A DNA stretch of 64,000 bases from Helicobacter cetorum MIT 00-7128 (GCF_000259255.1 NC_017737.1:1054001-1118000), one strand, 5' to 3'; positions 16,751-25,913 are shown, counted from the first letter of the stretch. Translations and numbers: made by a program. Notes: generated from the sequence alone by a model not told the origin.

Positions 16751-18070
16751 GTGTTGAAAGTTTATATTGAAACCATGGGTTGTGCTATGAATTCTAGGGA
16801 TAGTGAGCATTTATTAAGCGAGCTATCCAAACTAGACTATAAAGAAACTAATGACCCCAAAGTAGCGGATTTGATTTTAATCAATACTTGTAGTGTGCGT
16901 GAAAAACCAGAGCGAAAATTATTTTCAGAAATCGGTCAATTTGCTAAGATTAAAAAACCTAGTGCAAAAATTGGCGTTTGTGGATGCACAGCAAGCCATA
17001 TGGGAGCAGATATACTCAAAAAAGCCCCAAGCGTGAGCTTTGTGTTAGGGGCTAGGAATGTGTCTAAAATCTCTCAAGTCATTCACAAAGAAAAAGCCGT
17101 TGAGGTGGCTATTGATTATGATGAAAGCGCGTATGCGTTTGAGTTTTTTGAGAAAAAGGCTGAAGTTAGGTCGTTATTAAACATCTCTATAGGCTGTGAT
17201 AAAAAATGCACTTATTGTATTGTTCCGCACACTAGGGGTAAAGAGATTTCTATTCCTATGGATTTAATCTTAAAAGAAGCCGAGAAACTTGCTAGCAATG
17301 GCACTAAAGAGCTGATGCTTTTAGGACAGAATGTGAATAATTATGGCGTGCGTTTTAGTAGTGAGCATGCAAAAGTGAATTTTAGCGATTTGTTGGATAA
17401 ATTAAGCGAAATTAAGGGCATTGAAAGAATAAGATTCACTTCGCCTCACCCCTTGCATATGAATGATGAATTTTTAGAGAGATTTGCGAATAATCCTAAG
17501 GTGTGTAAGAATATCCACATGCCCTTACAGAGTGGCTCTAGTGCAATACTAAAAGCCATGAAAAGGGGCTATAGCAAAGAGTGGTTTTTAAATAGGGTAG
17601 AGAAATTAAAATCCTTAGTGCCCCATGTGGGCATTAGCACTGATATTATTGTAGGCTTTCCTAATGAAAGTGATGAAGACTTTGAAGATACTATGGATGT
17701 GCTAGAAAAAGTGCGCTTTGACACGCTCTATAGCTTTATTTATTCGCCACGCCCCTTTACTGAAGCGGGAGCTTGGAAAGAAAGAGTGCCTTTAGAAGTT
17801 TCATCTTTAAGATTAGAGAAATTACAAAATAGGCACAAGGAAATTTTAGAAGAAAAAGCAAAACTTGAAGTGGGTAAAACGCATGTGGTATTGATAGAAA
17901 GCATGCGTGAAAAAGAGGGTAAAATTGTAGGTTTTGAAGGGCGTAGTGATACGGGAAAATTTATTGAAGTAACTTGTAAAGATGAAAAAAAATTAGGCGA
18001 GCTTGTAGAGGTTGAAATTGTCTCCAATGATGGGGGGCGTTTGCAAGCGCTTGTAAAGAATAAGGCTTAA
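16751..18070 (+). CDS. miaB: tRNA-2-methylthio-N6-dimethylallyladenosine synthase MiaB
   Basis: MiaB is a radical-SAM methylthiotransferase that adds a methylthio group at A37 of tRNAs reading UNN codons. The 439-residue protein has the N-terminal UPF0004 domain with cluster cysteines ([26 protein letters not shown]), the radical-SAM CxxxCxxC box in [16 protein letters not shown] (about residue 150) and a C-terminal TRAM domain from about 370. It starts at GTG, with an alternative TTG at the next codon. It is followed directly by lpxJ. Confidence 0.95.
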   Translation: MLKVYIETMGCAMNSRDSEHLLSELSKLDYKETNDPKVADLILINTCSVREKPERKLFSEIGQFAKIKKPSAKIGVCGCTASHMGADILKKAPSVSFVLGARNVSKISQVIHKEKAVEVAIDYDESAYAFEFFEKKAEVRSLLNISIGCDKKCTYCIVPHTRGKEISIPMDLILKEAEKLASNGTKELMLLGQNVNNYGVRFSSEHAKVNFSDLLDKLSEIKGIERIRFTSPHPLHMNDEFLERFANNPKVCKNIHMPLQSGSSAILKAMKRGYSKEWFLNRVEKLKSLVPHVGISTDIIVGFPNESDEDFEDTMDVLEKVRFDTLYSFIYSPRPFTEAGAWKERVPLEVSSLRLEKLQNRHKEILEEKAKLEVGKTHVVLIESMREKEGKIVGFEGRSDTGKFIEVTCKDEKKLGELVEVEIVSNDGGRLQALVKNKA

Positions 18071-18079
18071 GGGTAAGAA

Positions 18080-18739
18080 TTGAGCTTAAAAATATTTAGG
18101 CGAAACTTAGTGTTAAAGATTGTGCCACGCTTGGCATGGGCGATTTTATGGCTATTGCATAAGACTTGCAAAAATCATTACTTTCTAGCTAATAGCTTGA
18201 GTGAAAAACAATTTATTGTGAGTTGTTGGCATGGCGAACTTGGCATGATTGGTTTTTCCTATTTGAAACTAAAAAAACCCCATATTTATGTCATTGCAAG
18301 CCAGCATTTTGATGGCTCTATTGCAGCAGGTTTGTTTGAAAGCTTTGGATTTAAGAACATTAGGGGTTCTAGCAAAAAAGGAGGGGTTAGAGTGTTAATA
18401 GAAGGGCTTAAGCATTTAAAAGAAGGCTATGATGTAGGTATCACTCCAGATGGTCCCAAAGGACCAAGACATAGCATAGCTGATGGCGTAGTAGCTTTAG
18501 CTCAAAAATCAGGTGTGGGGGTGAGTGTGTGTAGGGTAATTTGCAAAAATGCTTGGCAATTTAATACTTGGGATAAATTTGAAATTCCTAAGCCTTTTAG
18601 TGAAGTGCGCTACTATATGTTAGAGCCTGTTGTGATTCCTAGAGAATGGGAGCTTTCAAAGGCTAAAGAATATCTTAAAATGCGCATGGATAATTGTGAG
18701 CAAGAATTTTATCAAACTCAATCAATAAAAAGGGGATAG
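18080..18739 (+). CDS. lpxJ: LpxJ-type lipid A late acyltransferase (DUF374)
   Basis: This 219-residue DUF374 protein is equivalent to H. pylori HP0270 (jhp0255), identified as LpxJ. LpxJ adds a secondary acyl chain to lipid A in Campylobacterota in place of one of the E. coli LpxL/LpxM steps. Motifs seen are VSCWHGELGM (the likely H-x4 acyltransferase site), ASQHFDGSIAAGLFE, RGSSKKGGVR and ITPDGPKGPRH. An N-terminal hydrophobic stretch suggests association with the inner membrane. It starts with TTG. A second, LpxL-like acyltransferase lies at 25903-26895. Confidence 0.85.
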   Translation: MSLKIFRRNLVLKIVPRLAWAILWLLHKTCKNHYFLANSLSEKQFIVSCWHGELGMIGFSYLKLKKPHIYVIASQHFDGSIAAGLFESFGFKNIRGSSKKGGVRVLIEGLKHLKEGYDVGITPDGPKGPRHSIADGVVALAQKSGVGVSVCRVICKNAWQFNTWDKFEIPKPFSEVRYYMLEPVVIPREWELSKAKEYLKMRMDNCEQEFYQTQSIKRG

Positions 18740-18740
18740 G

Positions 18741-19718
18741 GTGTTTAAACAGCTAGAGAAAGTGCTCAAAGAAAAGCTTTTTTCTCAAGTATATATTTCT
18801 GTTAATGCGGATAAAAATGATTTGTCTATCCAAGTTTTAAGGATTAAAAATTCTCAAGTTAAAGAGAAGTTTTACAAAACTTTTGAAACCAAGAATGGGG
18901 AAATTCCTGCTCAGGCTTTAAAAATGGTTAGAGCCTATGCTAAAAAGTATCCTTATACTTATTTTAGTGCGATGTCTAAGGCTAAAGAAGTTTTATGTGA
19001 AAAAAGCGTGTTTGAACAACTGAGATTAGAAAATCTTAAAGAAGACTACAAGGTTTGTGAGATTAATGAAAAATATTGTGTTTATATAGAGTCTAAAGAT
19101 TTCTTAAAAGATGCCAAGCGTTTTAAAATACAAGGCATAGACTATTTGTTTTCGCCTTTTAGCATCATTTATCGTTTTGTGCGTGATAGCTTAGAAAGTA
19201 AGCCTTTGTTGTATTTGCTTATGGAGCGCTCTAGATTTTATTTCTTGATTGCAAATAATAAAGAGATTTTTTTAGCCAAATCAGTATTTTTGGAAGAACA
19301 ACCCGAAAGTTTTTTACAAAGCGAACAAGATGAATCTATGGAAATGAAAAATGAAATGATAGAAATGTTTTTGAGTGAAATTCAAGATGATATTGATAAT
19401 TTGGAGGAGGCCATCAATTTAGATGGAGTGCAAGAAAATAATACGCAAGGCAATGAAGAGGATGCGCAGAGCTTGATTGATAATTTGACTAATATTCCTA
19501 TTATTGCAGATATTTTGCAAGAGAGCTTGAGAAATGTGTATAGTTCTAAAGATATAGATTTTGTAGAAAAAGTGGTGCTTTTAGATAGTTGTCAAATCCA
19601 TCAAAAAGCCTTATCGCACTTAGAAGAGCATTTGATGATAGAAGTAACCAAACTTACTTTTTCTTTGGTTGGGCAGTTAAACATGCTTGCTCGTATAGAG
19701 AATGATGAACATGCATAA
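18741..19718 (+). CDS. Unknown protein, possible PilM-like partner (HP0271-like)
   Basis: This 325-residue protein has no signal peptide and no membrane segment. The N-terminal two thirds alternate strands and helices in a way that could be an actin-like PilM fold (VYISVNADKNDLSIQVLRIK, LLYLLMERSRFYFLIANN). An acidic stretch (about 195-245) is rich in Glu, Asp and Asn. It starts with GTG immediately after lpxJ and overlaps the next gene by 17 bases. The PilM suggestion rests mainly on its place in front of genes that look like PilN and PilO. H. pylori has the same gene at HP0271. The function is otherwise unknown. Confidence 0.6.
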   Translation: MFKQLEKVLKEKLFSQVYISVNADKNDLSIQVLRIKNSQVKEKFYKTFETKNGEIPAQALKMVRAYAKKYPYTYFSAMSKAKEVLCEKSVFEQLRLENLKEDYKVCEINEKYCVYIESKDFLKDAKRFKIQGIDYLFSPFSIIYRFVRDSLESKPLLYLLMERSRFYFLIANNKEIFLAKSVFLEEQPESFLQSEQDESMEMKNEMIEMFLSEIQDDIDNLEEAINLDGVQENNTQGNEEDAQSLIDNLTNIPIIADILQESLRNVYSSKDIDFVEKVVLLDSCQIHQKALSHLEEHLMIEVTKLTFSLVGQLNMLARIENDEHA

Positions 19719-20232
19719 TAGTTATATTCTTCCAAAACCTAAATATCTTGTCAGTAAGCTTTCTAAGATTTGGATTTTTTATCTTATATTGTCTTTTGGA
19801 GTTGTTTTTGGTCTAGTATGGTTTGTTAAGAATGCTACTAAGCATACCAATAGTAATGCCACTACCTTAGAGACTCAAGAGCTTATTTATCGTCATGAAA
19901 TCAGTCGTTTGCAAGTTAAGACCACTCAAACATTGCAGTTGATTAAAGAAGCTAAAAAGCGTTTGGATTATAATGACAATGTTAAAGATATTTTGCAGGG
20001 ACTTTTAAATATTGTGCCAGATTCTATTACGATTAGCTCAGTTGAAATGGGGCAACAAAATATTGTCATTAAGGGGAAAACCCCCTCTAAAGAGGCGTTT
20101 TATTTTTTATTTCAAAACAAGCTTAATTCTATGTTTGATTATTCTCAAGCAGAATTTTTCCCCCTAAGTGATGGGTGGTATAATTTTGTTTCTACAAGCT
20201 CTTCAAACACTGCTTTGATAAAAAATCCTTGA
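19702..20232 (+). CDS. PilN-like bitopic membrane protein (HP0272-like)
   Basis: This 176-residue protein has a short cytoplasmic N-terminus, one membrane helix (about 24-42, IFYLILSFGVVFGLVWFV), a helical coiled-coil stretch (55-95) and a C-terminal ferredoxin-like fold. The segment LLNIVPDSITISSVEMGQQN followed by IVIKGKTPSKEAF strongly resembles the PilN/GspL-type pattern (L..iP..i.l.s......i.i.G.......). PilN joins PilM and PilO in the inner-membrane platform of type IV pili and related competence systems. Three in-frame ATG codons lie close together at the start, so the exact N-terminus is uncertain. Confidence 0.65.
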   Translation: MMNMHNSYILPKPKYLVSKLSKIWIFYLILSFGVVFGLVWFVKNATKHTNSNATTLETQELIYRHEISRLQVKTTQTLQLIKEAKKRLDYNDNVKDILQGLLNIVPDSITISSVEMGQQNIVIKGKTPSKEAFYFLFQNKLNSMFDYSQAEFFPLSDGWYNFVSTSSSNTALIKNP

Positions 20233-20241
20233 GGAAGTTGC

Positions 20242-20784
20242 ATGGGTAAATTACATTTTTCTCATATTGATAGGGAGCAATCAGGCGATGTAGGCTTTAT
20301 TATTAAAAACCTTATTTTTTTAGTGATTTTTGCATTGTTTGGGTGGCTTAATACGCACTATTTTCTATGGCCTAGCATGATGGGATTTAAGAGCATGCTT
20401 TTAGAGGAAAATCGTAAAAAAAGTCTCTTAGAATATACTCAAAGGCATTTTGAGGCTGATTTGAATAGCTATCGCACCCAAAAAGAGACAAGTTTGCTTT
20501 TATTGAAAGTTTTAGGCTATGAAGAGTCAAAAACAATTTTAGACAAAATCTCAAAGCTTTGTTTTGAAACCTATCAAATTCAGCTTGTTTCTGAAAAACA
20601 AGATTCTCTTAAGAAAGCGAGCTTTAATATCAATGCCAAGACAGATGAATTGAAAAAGGTCTATCGTTTTTTCACTTTACTAAACAAATACTTACCAAGC
20701 GCACAAAGCCAACTTCCTTTGAAAATTTCTAAAGATTCTATAAATTTAGCGGTGCAATTTGGTGTGAGTGTGCAATATAAATGA
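20242..20784 (+). CDS. PilO-like bitopic membrane protein (HP0273-like)
   Basis: This 180-residue protein has one membrane helix (about 20-42, GFIIKNLIFLVIFALFGWLN), a coiled-coil region (60-90) and a compact C-terminal domain ending in the strand LAVQFGVSVQYK. This is the layout of PilO/GspM. It lies 9 bases after the PilN-like gene and is probably expressed with it. Helicobacter is not known to make type IV pili, so the trio may serve another platform or be a relic of one. The assignment is by architecture and gene order rather than by diagnostic motif. Confidence 0.6.
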   Translation: MGKLHFSHIDREQSGDVGFIIKNLIFLVIFALFGWLNTHYFLWPSMMGFKSMLLEENRKKSLLEYTQRHFEADLNSYRTQKETSLLLLKVLGYEESKTILDKISKLCFETYQIQLVSEKQDSLKKASFNINAKTDELKKVYRFFTLLNKYLPSAQSQLPLKISKDSINLAVQFGVSVQYK

Positions 20785-20817
20785 GAATAACCAAATTAAA
20801 TGAGGATTTAGGTATTA

Positions 20818-21198
20818 ATGGAAAGCTTTGATTTTAGTTTTGATAATAAGGCATGTGAGAATTGTGGGGCAAAATGCTGTGTGGGGGATAGCGGATATAT
20901 TTTTGTAAGTGCGCAAGATATGCAAAAAATGAGTGTCTTTTTAGGATTAGAATTTGAAGAGTTTACAAAAAAATATGTAAAAAAGGTAGGCTACAAATAT
21001 TCTTTGGTAGAAAAAGATGCTAAGGATTTGGGGTTAGCATGCGTATTTTTAGATTTAGAAACCAAGAGATGTCAAATTTATAGTGTGCGTCCTAAGCAAT
21101 GCCAAACTTTTCCTTTTTGGGAGAGTGTGAAAAACTTTTCCAAAGAGCAAAAAGAGGCGTTTTGTCAAAGTTGTCCGGGAATCAAGTGTGCGCATTAA
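20818..21198 (+). CDS. YkgJ-family cysteine-cluster protein
   Basis: This 126-residue protein has the cysteine pattern of the YkgJ (zinc- or iron-chelating) family: CENCGAKCC near the start, CVFLDLETKRCQIYSVRPKQ followed by a Cys-containing CQTFPF in the middle, and CQSCPGIKCAH at the end. These cysteines are thought to bind a metal or an iron-sulfur cluster; the biological role is unknown. It matches H. pylori HP0274. In H. pylori I recall addB (HP0275) next, but here a TPR protein follows. Confidence 0.8.
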   Translation: MESFDFSFDNKACENCGAKCCVGDSGYIFVSAQDMQKMSVFLGLEFEEFTKKYVKKVGYKYSLVEKDAKDLGLACVFLDLETKRCQIYSVRPKQCQTFPFWESVKNFSKEQKEAFCQSCPGIKCAH

Positions 21199-21219
21199 GA
21201 AATAGCAAACTAACTATGC

Positions 21220-21225
21220 TACAAT
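21220..21225 (+). promoter_or_regulatory. Promoter -10 box before the TPR gene
   Basis: TACAAT, preceded by TGC, lies 31 bases before the ATG at 21256, with the Shine-Dalgarno AAGGA in between. It starts a new transcription unit after the YkgJ-like gene. Confidence 0.5.
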
Positions 21226-21255
21226 AAACTAGTCATAAAAAAGGAAAAATAGATA

Positions 21256-22554
21256 ATGAAAATTAAATTTAAAAAAAAGATTTTAGCCAGCTTGTTACTT
21301 ATGCAAATGCCTTTTTATTTGAATGCTGATGCTCTTTCAGAAGATCATGAAATTTTATTGAGTTCTGATGCCTTTCATAGGGGGGATTTTGCCACCGCTC
21401 AAAAAGGCTATATGAGTCTTTATAAACGCACTAATAAGGTTGTTTATGCTAAAGAGGCTGCTATTTCAGCAGCAAGCTTAGGGGATATTAAGACTGCTAT
21501 GCACTTAGCTATGCTATATGAAAAAATTACTAATAATCATAACGATGTTTCTATTAATAAGATTTTAGTTGATGGCTACGCTCAAATGGGGCAAATTGAT
21601 AAGGCGATTGAATTATTAAAAAAGATTCGCAAAGAAGAAAAAACTATCAATACGGATAATGTTCTAGGGACTTTGTATTTAAGTCAAAAAAATATTGACA
21701 AGGCTTTCCCTTTGTTAAATAAATTTTATAATCAAGTGCATGATGAAGATAGCCTAGAAAAAATTATTACCATTTATTTCATACAAAATCGCAAAAAAGA
21801 TGCCCTAGATTTATTGCAATCACATATTGATAAATATGGTTGTTCAGAGCAATTATGCCAAAAAGCTTTTAATACTTTCACACAATTTAATGAGCTTAAT
21901 TTAGCCAAAACTACTTTTGCTCGTTTGTATGAAAAAAACCCTATTGTTCAAAATGCCCAGCTTTACATAGGAGTATTAATCTTATTAAAAGAGTTTGATA
22001 AGGCGCAACAAATTGCTGAGTTATTTCCTTTTGATAGGCGTTTATTGTTAGATTTATACACCGCACAAAAGAAATTTGCACTAGCCTCTAAGCAAGCAAG
22101 CTTGATTTATCAAGAGAAGAAAGACCCTAAATTTTTAGGATTAGAGGTAGTTTATCATTATGAAGCTTTGAGTATGAAAAATAAGAAAATCACCAAAGAA
22201 GAGATGATGCCTATGATTTCAAAATTGCAACAAGCTGTTTTAGAAAGAGAGCAATATTTAGCTAAAAATAAAGGGAAACAAGACTTGCAAGACGCATTTT
22301 TCTATAATTTTTTAGGGTATTCTTTAATTGACTATAGTTTAGATATTAAAAAGGGCATGGAATATGTTAAAAAAGCCTTAGCAATAGAGCCTAGCTCAGC
22401 ATTATACTTGGATTCTTTAGCATGGGGATATTACAAGCTTAATAATTGCCAAGAGGCTCAAAAAATCTTTTCTCAAATCTCTAAAGAGCGCATTCAATCA
22501 GAGGCTGAGCTAAGAGAGCATAATAAGGCTATCCAAGCTTGTAAAAAACAATAA
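21256..22554 (+). CDS. Secreted TPR-repeat protein
   Basis: This 432-residue protein has a signal peptide (KKKILASLLLMQMPFYLNAD, cleavage probably near residue 24-26) and several tetratricopeptide repeats. They include LSSDAFHRGDFATAQKGYMS, ILVDGYAQMGQIDKAIELLK, LGTLYLSQKNIDKAFPLLNK and a C-terminal LGYSLIDYSLDIKKGMEYVK. It is probably periplasmic and may work as a protein-protein adaptor. It lies where I recall addB (HP0275) in H. pylori. It ends 11 bases before the next gene. Confidence 0.75.
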   Translation: MKIKFKKKILASLLLMQMPFYLNADALSEDHEILLSSDAFHRGDFATAQKGYMSLYKRTNKVVYAKEAAISAASLGDIKTAMHLAMLYEKITNNHNDVSINKILVDGYAQMGQIDKAIELLKKIRKEEKTINTDNVLGTLYLSQKNIDKAFPLLNKFYNQVHDEDSLEKIITIYFIQNRKKDALDLLQSHIDKYGCSEQLCQKAFNTFTQFNELNLAKTTFARLYEKNPIVQNAQLYIGVLILLKEFDKAQQIAELFPFDRRLLLDLYTAQKKFALASKQASLIYQEKKDPKFLGLEVVYHYEALSMKNKKITKEEMMPMISKLQQAVLEREQYLAKNKGKQDLQDAFFYNFLGYSLIDYSLDIKKGMEYVKKALAIEPSSALYLDSLAWGYYKLNNCQEAQKIFSQISKERIQSEAELREHNKAIQACKKQ

Positions 22555-22565
22555 TCCAATATAAG

Positions 22566-23129
22566 ATGCAAAAAATACAAATTTTAGAAAATTTGAAAGA
22601 GAGCCTAGCTTTAAAGGAGAGCATGCTCTCTTATGAGATGTTGGGTAAAAGTTTGGCGTACAATCCTTATTTGCCACGAGCTTTGACTCAGGGGATTAAG
22701 GATTATATTTTTTTGACCTCTCATGAAATTTCACAAAAGCTTTTAAACACTCATATAGATGCAGAATGTATTATTGTTAATTTTAAAAAATTGTATGAAG
22801 TGGGTGTGCCAAATATGTTTGATTTGGAAGTCTTAGGGTTATTGCGCCGTCATGCAAGCTCGTTAATTATTCATAATGATTATTTTATTAGCCATTACCA
22901 ACTTTTAGAATCCTTGATTCAAGGTTCTGATGGTGTTATTTTAGATGAAATGCTTTTAAAAGAAGACTTGAAAGACATGGTAGAATTTGCATTGCGTTTA
23001 GGGTTAAGCGTGTTAGTAGAAACCACAACTTCAAAAGCCTATAGTGATTTAAGGGCATTAGGGGTCTTAGCCGTGTTAGAAAAAGTTTCAAATTCTCAAA
23101 ATGAAAAAAAAATAGTCTTTTTAGATTGA
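22566..23129 (+). CDS. Unknown protein with indole-glycerol-phosphate-synthase-like segment (HP0276-like)
   Basis: This 187-residue protein has no signal peptide. The part GSDGVILDEMLLKEDLKDMV followed by EFALRLGLSVLVET and RALGVLAVL resembles a strand-helix-strand portion of the TrpC barrel (aGaDavLL...L.....l...a..lGm..LVEv). It is shorter than TrpC (about 255), and I cannot see the full catalytic set. It may be a degenerate or repurposed half of that fold. It corresponds to H. pylori HP0276, just before the ferredoxin gene. The function is unknown. Confidence 0.65.
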   Translation: MQKIQILENLKESLALKESMLSYEMLGKSLAYNPYLPRALTQGIKDYIFLTSHEISQKLLNTHIDAECIIVNFKKLYEVGVPNMFDLEVLGLLRRHASSLIIHNDYFISHYQLLESLIQGSDGVILDEMLLKEDLKDMVEFALRLGLSVLVETTTSKAYSDLRALGVLAVLEKVSNSQNEKKIVFLD

Positions 23130-23190
23130 ATTTTAAGCTAATTTTGAGTAAAAATGAAATTTCAAAAAGTTAAATATAAGGAGTTTTTGT

Positions 23191-23442
23191 ATGTCTTTAT
23201 TGGTGAGCGATGAATGTATTGCTTGTGATGCGTGTAGAGAGGAATGCCCTAGTGAAGCAATTGAAGAGGGTGATCCTATTTATAATATTGACCCAGATAG
23301 ATGCACAGAGTGCTATGGGTATTATGATGAGCCAAGCTGTGTGAGTGTGTGTCCTGTAGATGCTATCCAACCAGACCCTAACAACACAGAAAGTGTGGAA
23401 GAATTAAAATATAAATATGAGAGTTTGCAAGAGCAAGACTAG
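23191..23442 (+). CDS. fdxA: 2[4Fe-4S] ferredoxin
   Basis: This 83-residue ferredoxin carries two cluster motifs: CIACDACREECPSEAI and CTECYGYYDEPSCVSVCPVD. The second has the longer CxxC-x8-C-x3-C spacing of the Allochromatium-type ferredoxins. It is a small cytoplasmic electron carrier and probably a partner of pyruvate or 2-oxoglutarate oxidoreductases. The start has a good Shine-Dalgarno (AAGGAG). In H. pylori this is HP0277, where the product has been linked to metronidazole reduction. Confidence 0.93.
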   Translation: MSLLVSDECIACDACREECPSEAIEEGDPIYNIDPDRCTECYGYYDEPSCVSVCPVDAIQPDPNNTESVEELKYKYESLQEQD

Positions 23443-23451
23443 GTTTTTATA

Positions 23452-24906
23452 ATGGCAAAAATCACAACCGTGATTGACATAGGCTCTAATTCTGTGCGCC
23501 TAGCGGTGTTTAAGAAGACGAGTCAATTTGGATTTTATTTGCTTTTTGAGGCAAAGTCTAGGGTGCGCATTTCTGAAGGGTGCTATGCTTTTAATGGGGT
23601 TTTGCAAGAAATTCCTATGCAACGCACTATTAAGGCTTTGTGTGAATTTAAGCAGATTGCCTTGAAATATAAAAGCAAGAAGATTTTATGTGTAGCCACA
23701 AGCGCTGTGCGTGATGCGCCTAATGCAAGAGAGTTTGTAGCTAGAGTTAAAGAGGCTTGTGGCATACAAATTAAAGTCATTGATGGGCAAAAAGAGGCGT
23801 TTTATGGGGGGATTGCATGTGCGAACTTATTGCATAAAAATTCGGGCATTACCATAGATATTGGAGGGGGTAGCACGGAGTGTGCCTTGATAGAAAAAGG
23901 TAAGATTGTAGAGCTAGTTTCATTAGATATTGGCACCATACGCATTAAAGAATTGTTTTTGGATAAAGCATTGGATTTAAAGAAAGCAAGACAATTTATC
24001 CAGCAAGAGGCTTTAAAATTACCCTTTAAACATAAAAATGCTTTTGGGGTAGGTGGCACAATTAGAGCGCTTAGCAAAGTAATTATGAAACGCTCTGATT
24101 ATCCTATAGAATCTTTGCATGGCTATGAAATGGAAGTAAAAAAGAATCTTGCTTTCATTGAAAAAATTGCCACTTTTAAAGAAGATAAATTGCGAGCCTT
24201 AGGGGTGAATGAAGAGCGCCTAGATAGCATTAGAAGTGGGGCATTGATTTTAGCAGTGATTTTAGAAATCTTAGGGACTTCTATGATTATTACAAGTGGT
24301 GTGGGGGTAAGAGAGGGGGTATTTTTAAGCGATATGTTGCGCCATCACCATCATAAATTCCCCCCCAATATTAATCCTTCTCTCATTTCTTTAAAAGATA
24401 GGTTTTTACCTCACGAAAAGCATAGTCTTGAAGTAAGGAAAGAATGCGCTAGATTGTTTGAAGTCTTGCGCCCCTTGCATAAAATCAGCGAAGAATATTT
24501 ATTCCATTTAAAAATTGCTGGCGAGTTAGCTAGTATGGGGAAAATTTTAAACTTTTATGTGGCTCATAAGCATAGCGCTTATTTTATTTTAAACGCTTTA
24601 AACTATGGTTTTAGCCATAGGGATAGGGCTATTATTTGTCTTTTAGCACAATTTAGTCATAAAAAAATCCCCAAAGATAATTCAATCGCTCATATGAGTG
24701 AAATTATGCCAGATATTTTAACTTTGCAATGGTTGAGTTTTATTTTATCTTTAGCTGAGAGTTTGCGTATTGTCTCTAGTGAAAAACTACACTATAAGTT
24801 AGAAAAAAATAAGTTAATTATTCAGGTTAATGAAGAATTTTACTTGGCTAAAGAACAACTTTTTAAACTCATTAAACCCATTCCTTTTCAAATAGAGTTT
24901 ATTTGA
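23452..24906 (+). CDS. ppx: Exopolyphosphatase / guanosine pentaphosphatase
   Basis: This Ppx/GppA protein of 484 residues hydrolyses polyphosphate or converts pppGpp to ppGpp. The sugar-kinase/actin-fold motifs are IDIGSNSVRLAVF at the N-terminus and IDIGGGSTECALI near residue 140. An HD-like C-terminal helical domain follows from about 310. The H. pylori equivalent is HP0278, a dual-activity enzyme in the literature as I recall it. It overlaps waaC by four bases. A C7 tract at 24360-24366 inside the gene is in frame and probably stable. Confidence 0.92.
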   Translation: MAKITTVIDIGSNSVRLAVFKKTSQFGFYLLFEAKSRVRISEGCYAFNGVLQEIPMQRTIKALCEFKQIALKYKSKKILCVATSAVRDAPNAREFVARVKEACGIQIKVIDGQKEAFYGGIACANLLHKNSGITIDIGGGSTECALIEKGKIVELVSLDIGTIRIKELFLDKALDLKKARQFIQQEALKLPFKHKNAFGVGGTIRALSKVIMKRSDYPIESLHGYEMEVKKNLAFIEKIATFKEDKLRALGVNEERLDSIRSGALILAVILEILGTSMIITSGVGVREGVFLSDMLRHHHHKFPPNINPSLISLKDRFLPHEKHSLEVRKECARLFEVLRPLHKISEEYLFHLKIAGELASMGKILNFYVAHKHSAYFILNALNYGFSHRDRAIICLLAQFSHKKIPKDNSIAHMSEIMPDILTLQWLSFILSLAESLRIVSSEKLHYKLEKNKLIIQVNEEFYLAKEQLFKLIKPIPFQIEFI

Positions 24907-25913
24907 AAATTGCAATTGTGCGCCTTTCGGCATTAGGGGATATTATTGTGAGTGCGGTGTTCTTGTCCTATATAAAACAATATTTGCCAAACGCACAAAT
25001 TGAATGGTTTGTAGATGAAAAATTTAGTGCGATTTTAGAGCATTCCCCTTATATTGATAAATTACACCCCATAGCTTTTAAAAAGACTTTAAAATCCCTT
25101 AATCCTTTTAAGATTTTCAAACTTTTTAAATCCTTGAAATCCCATGAATACGACTTAGTAATTGATATGCAGGGCTTAATAAAATCCGCTCTCATTGCCA
25201 AATTTTTAAAAGCCCCTAAAAAAGTCGGCTTTGATTATAATTCAGCAAAAGAAGGTTTGAGTGCGTTATTTTATTCACAAAAAGTAACCATAGCCTATAG
25301 CGAGCATATTTTAAAACGCAATTTCACGCTTATTTCTCAAGCTTTAAATTTGCCTAGAATAGAAATGTTAGAGAGTTTATTGACTAGGGCTAAAGTGTTT
25401 TCTTATCAAAATTCCCTTCAAATCAAGGAATTGAATGAGAGTAAGCCAAAAATCCTTTTTGTTTTAGAAACTTCCAAAATCAATAAAACTTATCCTTTAG
25501 GGCGCTTTAAAGAACTTGCTTTAATGTTAGAAAGTTTTCAAATTTGTTTGTTATGGCATGCTGATGAAAATAAAGCCACTATGCTCTATAACACTCTAAA
25601 AAATCAATGCGATATTTTATTACTTCCTAAACTCAGCTTAAACGAAGTCAAGGCATTGCTTGTTAGAGTGGATTTAATTATTGGAGGCGATACGGGTATC
25701 ACACATTTAGCATGGGCTATGCAAAGACCTAGTATCACCCTTTATGGTAATACGCCTATGGAGCGTTTTAAATTAGAGAGCAAAGATAATATATCTTTAA
25801 GCTCTAACTCTAAGGCATCTTATGATAAGAATGATTTTTCTATTCAAGACATAGAACCTATAATAATTAAAGAAAAGGTAATTCAAATATTAAAGGACAA
25901 GCATGACTTATAA
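24903..25913 (+). CDS. waaC: ADP-heptose:LPS heptosyltransferase I
   Basis: WaaC transfers the first L-glycero-D-manno-heptose to Kdo in the lipopolysaccharide core. The 336-residue glycosyltransferase-family-9 protein has the N-terminal motif KIAIVRLSALGDIIVSAVFL, the acceptor region WFVDEKFSAILEHSPYIDKL and the donor-binding motif VDLIIGGDTGITHLAWAM with TLYGNTP. It starts with TTG overlapping the ppx stop and overlaps the acyltransferase gene by 11 bases. Its substrate is made by the gmhB-hldD-hldE-gmhA cluster at 37-41 kb. H. pylori HP0279. Confidence 0.93.
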   Translation: MKIAIVRLSALGDIIVSAVFLSYIKQYLPNAQIEWFVDEKFSAILEHSPYIDKLHPIAFKKTLKSLNPFKIFKLFKSLKSHEYDLVIDMQGLIKSALIAKFLKAPKKVGFDYNSAKEGLSALFYSQKVTIAYSEHILKRNFTLISQALNLPRIEMLESLLTRAKVFSYQNSLQIKELNESKPKILFVLETSKINKTYPLGRFKELALMLESFQICLLWHADENKATMLYNTLKNQCDILLLPKLSLNEVKALLVRVDLIIGGDTGITHLAWAMQRPSITLYGNTPMERFKLESKDNISLSSNSKASYDKNDFSIQDIEPIIIKEKVIQILKDKHDL

